64,000 nt of DNA from Parahaliea mediterranea (GTDB lineage Bacteria > Pseudomonadota > Gammaproteobacteria > Pseudomonadales > Halieaceae): assembly GCF_003402235.1 (NCBI RefSeq), contig NZ_QEWO01000001.1, forward strand, positions 868,001-932,000, in the 5' to 3' direction. The notes beneath the pieces were generated by a model that saw nothing but the letters and a program-made list of their open reading frames with translations, had not been told where the DNA came from and did no database searches. The translations under genes were made by a program, and so were the position numbers. Below, one piece after another: positions 57,230 through 64,000 of this stretch (its first letter is position 1; every line of letters begins with the position of its first letter).

Positions 57230-58885
57230 TTAATCCTCCAGCCAGTGAATCAGCAGTTGCTTTTGCTCTGCCGCCTGGCGGGCCAGGTTCTGGGCCAGCT
57301 CGCCAAAACGGGCCTCTACCTGGTCACGGCGGATTTTCATGGTCGGGGTGAGAATGCCGTTGTCGATGCTCCAAGGTTCGCGACTCAGGATCACCGCGCC
57401 AATGCGGGCGTGGTGTTCCACTGTGTCGTTCACGCTCTCGGCCATCTCGCGCACCGAGGCTTCCACCACCTCTGGCGGCAGGGCCCTGGCCTCTTCGGTG
57501 AGCACCGCCACCATCACCGTTTTGGAATAGCCACGCCCCAGCAGGCACTGCTGTTCGGTGTGGGGATTCTTGGCAAAGGCACCCTCGATGGGCGGCGGCG
57601 CCACGAACTTGCCCTGGATGGTTTTGAAGTAGTCCTTCACACGGCCGGTGATGTAGATAAAGCCATCGTCATCCACTCGCGCCTTGTCGCCGGTGTGCAA
57701 CCAGCCGTCGCGCAGCAGTTCGGCGGTTTTTTCCGGGTCTTTGTAGTAGCCGGGGGTATTGCCGTCGGAGCGCACCACCAGCTCGCCCTCCTCGGTGATG
57801 CGGTATTCCACGCCGGGCAGGGGTTTGCCCACGGAGCCGATGCGGCGCTGCTCCATGCTGCTGACAATCAGGCCCATGGCCTCGGTCTGGCCAAAGCCCT
57901 CCATCAGCGTCAGGCCCAGTTCGCCAAACCAGTGAATGAGTGGCGGCGGGGTCGGGGCCGCCGCCGTGAGGCAATAGCGCACCTGGTCCAGCCCCATGGT
58001 CTGCACAATCAATGCGCCGGTGCCTTCACGATCGGCTGCCAGGGCCGCATCCAGTGCCGCCTGGCCGCCCAGCTTGCCGATCACCGCCTGCTGGAACTGC
58101 TCCCAGATGCGCGGCGGCCCAAAGAATATATGGGGCCGGGTTTGCTGCAGCTCCGGCAGCAGGTTTTCAAGGCCGCTGTTGAAGGTGACCTCGCCACACA
58201 CCACCAGGGAGGAGAATTCCACAATCTGGCGCTCGGCAATATGCGACAGCGGTAAATAGGAGAAGTAGCGGGTGCCCTCTTCGGCGCCAAAGGCGGCGGT
58301 AAAGCGGCGGATGGGGATCAGGTTGCTCTCGTGGGTTTGCATCACGCCCTTGGGCTTGCCGGTGGTGCCGGAGGTAAACACCAGTGACATGAGATCCGAG
58401 GGCTGGCACTGGTGCGCCGGGCGCCGCCCGCTGCCGCTGGCGAGCAGCTCATCCCAGGTCAGGTGATCCTGCTCCAATTCGACACCGGGCAGGGCCACCA
58501 GCACGGCGTCATCCGGCACAACAGTGCTGACCGACGCCCAGTTGCCGGCGGCGCCCACAAACACCACCTTCGCCCCGGCAAAATCGAGGATGTAACCGGC
58601 GGTATCCGGCGGCAGGGTGGTAAACAGGCCCACGGTGACATTGCCGGAGGCGATCACCGCCATGTCCGCCAAAAACCAGTGGGGGCCATTGGGCGCGAGA
58701 ATGGCCATGCTCACGCCGCTGCCAAAGCGGTCTTCCAGGGCACTGGCCACCGCCATGGCCTCGTCGCGCGCCTGGGCCCAGGTCCAGTCGCGGGCGCCTT
58801 CGCCCTGCAGGGTGCGCATCCAGACGGTATCCGGGCAGGTATCGGCCCAGTGGTTAAGCAGGGAGGGAATAGTCTCCAGCGACAT
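57230..58885 (-). CDS. Long-chain acyl-CoA synthetase (AMP-binding)
   Basis: This enzyme of 551 residues activates fatty acids with ATP and CoA. The AMP-binding motif is [18 protein letters not shown], followed by [28 protein letters not shown] and [12 protein letters not shown]. The adenylation and hinge parts [36 protein letters not shown] and the C-terminal [13 protein letters not shown] are intact. It is closest to the FAA1/long-chain type with a truncated C-terminus rather than E. coli FadD. The ATG follows AGGAG. The chain-length preference cannot be read. Confidence 0.9.
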   Translation of the reverse strand: MSLETIPSLLNHWADTCPDTVWMRTLQGEGARDWTWAQARDEAMAVASALEDRFGSGVSMAILAPNGPHWFLADMAVIASGNVTVGLFTTLPPDTAGYILDFAGAKVVFVGAAGNWASVSTVVPDDAVLVALPGVELEQDHLTWDELLASGSGRRPAHQCQPSDLMSLVFTSGTTGKPKGVMQTHESNLIPIRRFTAAFGAEEGTRYFSYLPLSHIAERQIVEFSSLVVCGEVTFNSGLENLLPELQQTRPHIFFGPPRIWEQFQQAVIGKLGGQAALDAALAADREGTGALIVQTMGLDQVRYCLTAAAPTPPPLIHWFGELGLTLMEGFGQTEAMGLIVSSMEQRRIGSVGKPLPGVEYRITEEGELVVRSDGNTPGYYKDPEKTAELLRDGWLHTGDKARVDDDGFIYITGRVKDYFKTIQGKFVAPPPIEGAFAKNPHTEQQCLLGRGYSKTVMVAVLTEEARALPPEVVEASVREMAESVNDTVEHHARIGAVILSREPWSIDNGILTPTMKIRRDQVEARFGELAQNLARQAAEQKQLLIHWLED

Positions 58886-59010
58886 GACAACTCCTGATTG
58901 TGATTATTCGAAGGATGGTTGAGCCAGGGTCAAGACTACCAGAGGCCGCCGTGGCGAATAAGTCTTGCGGCTGACAGTCTGCGGCGCGGCCGTGTTTAAG
59001 CAACTGGTAG

Positions 59011-59046
59011 GCGTGGCGCGGCCTTGTGTGTGCGTGGCGCGGCCTT
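59011..59046. repeat. 15-bp direct repeat after the GH79-like gene
   Basis: GCGTGGCGCGGCCTT occurs at 59011-59025 and 59032-59046, 21 bases apart. The second copy overlaps the stop codon of the GH79-like gene. The rest of the 159-base gap before the acyl-CoA ligase start shows nothing clear. Confidence 0.7.
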
Positions 59047-60505
59047 ATGCCGGCAGCAGGCAGAAGGTAATGCTGAGGGGCGGCAGCGCATCCGGCAGGG
59101 GCGCCAGCGCAAAGTCCGCCAGGCTGAGGTCACCCTTGCGCAGGCGCGGCCGCTCGCCGTTGATCTTCAACTTGCGCGCCCCAGGCTGCTTGGCAGTGAG
59201 GATGTAACAGCCGCTGGCAATGCCAAAGCCGCGCAGGCGCAGCGGCAGAGCCTGGCTGTGCAGGTTGATCAGCAGCAGTGTGCGCCCCGCCCCATCTGGC
59301 CGATCGTGCAGGTAGGCGCGCAGGTAGGGGTCGGAACTGCGCACCCGCAGCACCCGCTCACCCATCAGGCGCCGCCACAGCCAGCTTACCCAGTAGTCCG
59401 GCCGTGGCTTGAAGGTGAGCCGGTCGATCATGCCGTAGTCGCCGCCAATCAAGGCCTGGCGCACCATCACCCGCTGCCCCAGCACCGCGCCCTGGCCGAG
59501 TTGGTCGGCCCACCAGAAGCTGGACGCCCAGCGGTCGGACAAAAAAGGCTGCCCGCCACACTGGGCCGAGCCGGTCTCGCCCGTCCACAGCTCAGCCCCG
59601 GGCTGGAAGCGATCACGCAGCCGCGCCAGTTGGGCGCTGTAGCGGGCGAAGTCGTCCAGCGCCCGTGGGTCCAGCATGGATTCCAGCCGCGCGCTGCGGG
59701 TGCGCAGCGGGCTGCGCTCACTCTGGAAGGGGTAGTAGTGCCAGTCGACAATGTCCAGCGACTGCTGCAGGCTGGCGAGAAAGCGCGGGGTAATGCGGGT
59801 GAAAGGCCGGAAGGTTTCGCCAAGGCGCGGCCAGAAGGCGCTGCCGGGGCCGGAGATGCGGGCTGCGGGAAAATACTGGCGCACCAGGGCGGCAAAGCGA
59901 TCGTAGTCCTGGGCCAGGCGCCGCGCCCCCGGCTGGGCGCGCAGGCCGTGGAAGGCCCAGTAGGCGTTCAGCTCATTGCCCAGCTCAAACACATCAATGC
60001 GCTGGCCCCGCTCGCAGGCGTGCTGCAGCAGGCGCTCCAGTTCGCTGCCGTCCCAGCTGCCGTGCTCGCTGCGCCGGAACAGGCCGTACTTGCAGGTAAA
60101 AATAAGGCCGAGGTCGTGGCGGGCGATAAAGTCCTGCAGCGCATCCCACTGGGATTGCGTCAGCATCAGGGCATCGGTTTCCCCGGGGGGCGCTTGAAAA
60201 TAGTGGATGCGGTCCGCCTCGGAACCGCCAATGCGCAGGTAGGCTGGCCCCAGCGCACCGGCAAGGCGGTTAAGCGCCTTGTTGTCCAGCGCCAGCGGCG
60301 GCACCGGCAGGGTGCCAACGCCGCGGCGGGCGCGGCCGGCGCCCTCCCACCACAAACCGCCGGCAAATACGGAAATGTCGATGGACCAGGAGAGGTAGCG
60401 CGCATCCACCCGGCGCTGGGGGGCATGATGCAAAAACAGCACTTCCGCCGTGGCCGGTGCATCGGCCTCCCCGCTGTGCGAACGACGCAGTGGCCAGAAT
60501 GCCAT
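59045..60505 (-). CDS. GH79-like glycoside hydrolase (heparanase-related)
   Basis: This 486-residue protein resembles heparanase and other GH79 enzymes. The acid/base E178 lies in VFELGNELNAYW and the nucleophile E310 in LWTGETGSAQCGGQPFLSDR. GPAYLRIGGS, IVDWHYYPFQS and the sequence DYWVSWLWRRLMGERVLRV also match that family. The C-terminal beta-sandwich domain (about 400-486) ends the protein. GH79 enzymes cut beta-glucuronide or hexuronide bonds of polysaccharides. No signal peptide is visible, so it would act in the cytoplasm or its start may be elsewhere. The ATG lacks a good ribosome site, and no other sugar-use genes lie next to it. Its substrate is unknown. Confidence 0.82.
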   Translation of the reverse strand: MAFWPLRRSHSGEADAPATAEVLFLHHAPQRRVDARYLSWSIDISVFAGGLWWEGAGRARRGVGTLPVPPLALDNKALNRLAGALGPAYLRIGGSEADRIHYFQAPPGETDALMLTQSQWDALQDFIARHDLGLIFTCKYGLFRRSEHGSWDGSELERLLQHACERGQRIDVFELGNELNAYWAFHGLRAQPGARRLAQDYDRFAALVRQYFPAARISGPGSAFWPRLGETFRPFTRITPRFLASLQQSLDIVDWHYYPFQSERSPLRTRSARLESMLDPRALDDFARYSAQLARLRDRFQPGAELWTGETGSAQCGGQPFLSDRWASSFWWADQLGQGAVLGQRVMVRQALIGGDYGMIDRLTFKPRPDYWVSWLWRRLMGERVLRVRSSDPYLRAYLHDRPDGAGRTLLLINLHSQALPLRLRGFGIASGCYILTAKQPGARKLKINGERPRLRKGDLSLADFALAPLPDALPPLSITFCLLPA

Positions 60506-60619
60506 CAGGGCAGGCGCTTACCTGCCACCTGTACCGGCAAGTGCGGGGCGGCGATAGTGATCATGGCGCCGCAGTATGCGGCACCAATGTGACAGCAATG
60601 TAACAGCGCCTCCTGGCGA

Positions 60620-62011
60620 TCAGCTGGCGGCGCGGTTACCGTTGGGGGCAGCGCCGTTGCCCCGCCCGCGTCCACCGCGACGGCGGCGGCTGCCGTTGTT
60701 GTTGCCGTTGCCGTTGCCAGAACTGCGGCCATTGCCACCGCCATTACCATTGCCACTTGCGCTGCGCTGGCGTGCCTGCTGACCGCTGCCGTTCTGGCCG
60801 CCACGGCCACCGCCAGAGCGGCGCCCGCGATTGGGCTGGCGCGGCCCGGTGGGAGCCGGCGGGGTATCGGGCACGGTGTGGTCCGGCACAAAGCCGTCCA
60901 CCGCTTCGCGCGGCAGGTTTTTGCGGATGAGCTTTTCAATGTCCCGCAGGTAGTCCACTTCGTCTGCGCTCACCAGGGAGTAGGCGCGCCCGGCGGCGCC
61001 AGCGCGACCGGTGCGGCCAATGCGGTGCACATAGTCCTCGGCCACGTTGGGCAAATCGAAGTTCACCACCTGGGGCAGCTGCTCGATGTCCAGGCCACGG
61101 GCGGCAATGTCGGTGGCCACCAGGGCCTGCACCTTGCCCAGCTTGAAGTCGCCCAGGGCGCGGGTGCGGGCATTCTGGCTCTTGTTGCCGTGGATGGCGG
61201 CGGCCGGAATGCCGGATTTTTCCAGCTGCTGGCTGAGGCGGTTGGCGCCGTGCTTGGTGCGTGTAAACACCAGCACCTGGTGCCAGTCGTTGGTCTTCAC
61301 CAGGTAGCTCAGCAGGGCCGGCTTCTGTTTTTTGTCCACCGGGTAAACCCACTGCTGCACCGTATCGGCGGTGGCGTTGGGCGGCGACACTTCCACCTTG
61401 GCCGGGTTGTTCAGGTAGCCGCCGGCCAGGCGCGGGATGTCGCCGGCAAAGGTGGCGGAGAACATCAGCGTCTGGCGCTTCTCCGGCAGCAGCTTCATCA
61501 CCCGGCGGATGTCGTGAATAAAGCCCATGTCGAGCATGCGGTCGGCTTCATCCAGCACCAGGAACTCCAGTGCGTCGAAGTTCACCGCGCCCTGGCCGTG
61601 CAGGTCCAGCAGGCGGCCGGGGGTTGCCACCAGCACATCAACGCCGCGGGACAGGCGGTCGATTTGCGGGTTGATTTTTACCCCGCCAAATACGCAGGCA
61701 GAACGCAGCTCAAGATAGCGGCTGTACTCGGTGACGTTGTCGTGCACCTGGGCGGCCAGCTCGCGGGTGGGTGTCAGCACCAGGGCGCGACAACCGCGCT
61801 TGGGAGCGCGCTGGCCACCGGACAGGTTCTGCAGCATGGGCAGCGTAAAGGCGGCGGTTTTGCCGGTGCCGGTCTGGGCGGCGGCCATCACGTCGCGGCC
61901 CTGCAGAATAAAGGGGATGGCCTGGGCCTGGACGGGTGAGGGTTTGTCGTAGCCCTGATCGGCAATAGCGTGCAACAGGGCCTCGGACAGACCGAGGTCT
62001 TGGAAAGTCAT
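60620..62011 (-). CDS. rhlE: DEAD-box RNA helicase RhlE
   Basis: This ATP-dependent RNA helicase has 463 residues from the ATG at 62011, preceded by GAGAA at 8 bases; an ATG three codons upstream has a poor site. Motif Q is seen in [19 protein letters not shown], motif I in AQTGTGKT (45-52), then [19 protein letters not shown] and SATF. The second domain carries [17 protein letters not shown] and [11 protein letters not shown] basic Gly/Asn/Arg-rich tail (about 385-463) with [14 protein letters not shown]-type repeats probably binds RNA. RhlE family members act in ribosome assembly and RNA turnover. Confidence 0.93.
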   Translation of the reverse strand: MTFQDLGLSEALLHAIADQGYDKPSPVQAQAIPFILQGRDVMAAAQTGTGKTAAFTLPMLQNLSGGQRAPKRGCRALVLTPTRELAAQVHDNVTEYSRYLELRSACVFGGVKINPQIDRLSRGVDVLVATPGRLLDLHGQGAVNFDALEFLVLDEADRMLDMGFIHDIRRVMKLLPEKRQTLMFSATFAGDIPRLAGGYLNNPAKVEVSPPNATADTVQQWVYPVDKKQKPALLSYLVKTNDWHQVLVFTRTKHGANRLSQQLEKSGIPAAAIHGNKSQNARTRALGDFKLGKVQALVATDIAARGLDIEQLPQVVNFDLPNVAEDYVHRIGRTGRAGAAGRAYSLVSADEVDYLRDIEKLIRKNLPREAVDGFVPDHTVPDTPPAPTGPRQPNRGRRSGGGRGGQNGSGQQARQRSASGNGNGGGNGRSSGNGNGNNNGSRRRRGGRGRGNGAAPNGNRAAS

Positions 62012-62219
62012 GGTCAACATTCTCGTTAGGACAGAAAGGGAAGGCTGACAAGGGACTTGGGCACTGTCAGCGGGTGCGAAGGGCGCCGACTATACGCGAA
62101 TCGACGCCAGTTGCAAGCATGCTCCGAGCTGTACATTCCCTGCCGCTCATGCCCTGCCACTCGTGCCCTGCTGCGTGCTGCCCGCTACCCACGGCCCGCC
62201 GCCCCATCGCACCGGGTAG

Positions 62220-64000
62220 CTAGTTGAGCAGATAAGCGAGCAGCCCCTCCTCCGGCAGCGGCCGGGAGAAGAAATACCCCTGCACGGCGATACGCCCACC
62301 GTAGCGCGACGCCAGGTAGTCAAACTGCTCCTGGTGCTCTACCCCCTCCACGACAATCTCCAGCCCCAGGGATTCGCCGAGCGCGATGAGGCTGTTGACG
62401 ATCGCCCGGTCGCCGGCACTGTCGATGATGTCATCGATAAAACACTTGTCGATTTTCAGCACATCCACGTCGAGGTGGCGCAGGTATTCCAGCGAGGCGT
62501 AGCCGGTGCCAAAGTCATCGATGGCCACCCGCACGCCAATATCACGGAGCCGGTTCAGGTTTTTGCTGGCAATGGAGTAGTCTTTCACCAGCGCGCTTTC
62601 GGTCATTTCGATTTCCAGCTGTTGCGCCGGCATGCCGGTTTTAGCCAGGGTGGCGGCAACCATCTCGACGACATTGTCCGCCAGAAAACTGCTGGCGGAG
62701 AAGTTCACCGCCAGACGGAAGACCTGCGGCTGCGCTGCGAATAACCGGGTGGCCACCCAGCAGGCCTGTTCCAGAATCCAGCCGTCCAGCTGATAGGACA
62801 TGCCCCGCGACTCCGCTGCGGCAATAATGTAGTGCGGCGCCACCCAGCCGTGTTCCGGGTGCTGCCAACGCAGCAAGGCCTCTACGCCGCAGCAGCGGCC
62901 TTCGTCGTTCACGGCGACCTGGGGCTGAAAATGCAGCTGTAACGCTCCCTTGCGCAGGGCGTCCTGCAGTTCATTTTCCAGCTGCAACCGGAAGGCGGCG
63001 TCGGCGGCATCGGTCGGGCTGAAGAAGGTGAAGGAGCTACCGGGCCGCTGGGCAGCTTGGGTGCGGGCAATCTGCGCGAACTGAATGAGTTCCCGTGCTG
63101 CCCTGCCATTCTGGGGGAAAAGACTGACGCCAATGCTCACCGTTATCCGGTGCTTTTCACCAAGAATATCCAATGGCCGGCTCGCCTCTACCAGCAGCGC
63201 CTCGCAGAAGGCCGCCACCTGGCTGGCCTCGGTGCGCTCGCGGCTCAGCAGCAACAATTCAGTCTCGGAAAACAATCCCAGCACGGCGAACTCGCCGGCA
63301 ACCAGTGACAGGCGCTCCGCAAGCATCGCCAGGATACGCTCACCCGTACTGTAGCTATATACCTCGTTGATGACGTTGAGGTTGTCAATCTCCAGCGCCA
63401 GCAGAGCCAGCTTCTGCTGCTTGCCGCCAGCGGTGGCGATTGCGCCCTCCAGCAGTTCGATGAAATGCCGGCGGTTGGGCAGGCCAGTGAGGCTATCAAA
63501 GTTCGACAGCTTCATCACCGCTTCCTGTGCTGCCTTGCGCTCGGAAAGGTCGGAGAAGGTCATTACATACAGGCTGACGTTTTCCTGCGCGTCAAACACC
63601 TTGGAGATGCTTAGCCAGACCGGGCAAGTGCTGCCGTCGGCTCTATGCAGGCGGAACTCCCCCGACCAATCATCGCTGGCCAGGACCTTGCCGCCCTCGC
63701 TGGCATCGCGGCCAATCAGCGCCGCCAGCGACAGCGCCTCCAGAGCGCCTTCGGCGTAGCCCAGAATGGATCGCGCCGCAGAGTTGGAGCTGACCACACG
63801 CTCGCCTTCGTTGAGCATCAGGGTGCCGTCAGCGGACGCCTCAATGGCACGCGCCAGCTGATCATGCCGGGCTTTGATCGCGCGCTGCTCGGAGACATCC
63901 GAAACTATGCCCGCAACTTTTTTAATCTGCTGCCCGTCCCGGTCCATTTCGATCGCGCGCCCCGAAAGCCGGTACCAGCGAGGCTTTCCCCCGGCTCCGA
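62220..64000 (-). CDS. PAS-GGDEF-EAL protein, probable c-di-GMP phosphodiesterase, 5' end outside window
   Basis: The minus-strand frame runs off the right edge; the visible part has about 593 residues. It opens with the end of a PAS/PAC domain (RWYRLSGRAIEM, then GIVSDVSEQRAIKA), followed by a second PAS domain. A GGDEF domain (from LSNFDSLTGLPNRRHFIELL) has the active loop replaced by LFSETELLLL at about 63245-63282, so it should not make c-di-GMP. The EAL domain is intact: GVEALLRWQHPEHG, AVNFSAS, EMTESALV, AIDDFGTGYASLEYLRHLDV, LKIDKCFID and VVEGVE. The protein most likely degrades c-di-GMP. The N-terminus and the signal are outside the window. Confidence 0.9.
   Translation of the reverse strand, partial: GAGGKPRWYRLSGRAIEMDRDGQQIKKVAGIVSDVSEQRAIKARHDQLARAIEASADGTLMLNEGERVVSSNSAARSILGYAEGALEALSLAALIGRDASEGGKVLASDDWSGEFRLHRADGSTCPVWLSISKVFDAQENVSLYVMTFSDLSERKAAQEAVMKLSNFDSLTGLPNRRHFIELLEGAIATAGGKQQKLALLALEIDNLNVINEVYSYSTGERILAMLAERLSLVAGEFAVLGLFSETELLLLSRERTEASQVAAFCEALLVEASRPLDILGEKHRITVSIGVSLFPQNGRAARELIQFAQIARTQAAQRPGSSFTFFSPTDAADAAFRLQLENELQDALRKGALQLHFQPQVAVNDEGRCCGVEALLRWQHPEHGWVAPHYIIAAAESRGMSYQLDGWILEQACWVATRLFAAQPQVFRLAVNFSASSFLADNVVEMVAATLAKTGMPAQQLEIEMTESALVKDYSIASKNLNRLRDIGVRVAIDDFGTGYASLEYLRHLDVDVLKIDKCFIDDIIDSAGDRAIVNSLIALGESLGLEIVVEGVEHQEQFDYLASRYGGRIAVQGYFFSRPLPEEGLLAYLLN

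Overview
The window is GC-rich, densely coded chromosomal DNA from a gammaproteobacterium. The order ftsB-ispD-ispF-truD-pcm-nlpD-rpoS-fdxA-mutS, with eno, kdsA, pyrG, tilS and accA upstream, is the conserved rpoS/mutS neighbourhood of Pseudomonas-like and related Gammaproteobacteria. A sodium-pumping oxaloacetate decarboxylase, three TonB receptors, a peptide-use locus and a HexR-type Entner-Doudoroff cluster suggest a marine, Cellvibrionales/Halieaceae-like heterotroph. That placement is inference; the window holds no rRNA or other phylogenetic marker that I could use. I saw no tRNA, rRNA, CRISPR array, insertion sequence, integrase or prophage.

Layout. (1) 1-16.3 kb: the edge of an ECF sigma gene, then mutS and fdxA on the plus strand, facing a long minus-strand housekeeping run from accA down to rpoS. 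surE is missing from its usual place beside pcm, and a DUF368/PopT gene lies between pcm and nlpD. (2) 16.4-19.8 kb: oadGAB, closed by a strong terminator. (3) 20-25.2 kb: dusC, an overlapping AraC-type regulator, a TonB receptor with an AraC-like paired operator, and an exported cyclophilin. (4) 25.2-34.3 kb: an SDR, an orphan TAXI-type lipoprotein, and a peptide module (M49 lipoprotein peptidase, POT symporter, M1 lipoprotein aminopeptidase). (5) 34.4-45.9 kb: a large unrecognised membrane protein, two tiny membrane proteins overlapping a PepSY reductase-like protein, a YbaA-like protein, and a Fur-box-controlled iron block (two TonB receptors and a two-component system). (6) 46-48.6 kb: an M2 (ACE-like) peptidase and a SYLF protein. 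(7) 48.7-55.3 kb: eda, a GAPDH-like gene, gap and ppc in one operon, with hexR divergent across a region carrying two identical HexR-type boxes. (8) 55.4-64 kb: an MFS transporter, yaiI, an acyl-CoA ligase, a heparanase-like (GH79) protein, rhlE, and the end of a PAS/GGDEF/EAL protein.

How the genes work together. HexR probably senses KDPG and controls KDPG aldolase, GAPDH and PEP carboxylase, linking the lower Entner-Doudoroff pathway to anaplerosis. The oxaloacetate decarboxylase runs the opposite reaction and exports sodium. The receptors, PepSY protein and two-component system form an iron-uptake unit. The peptidases and POT symporter form a route for using external peptides. The most unusual item is the second GAPDH-like protein. 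It has lost the catalytic cysteine and phosphate-binding residues but sits directly between eda and the intact gap gene.
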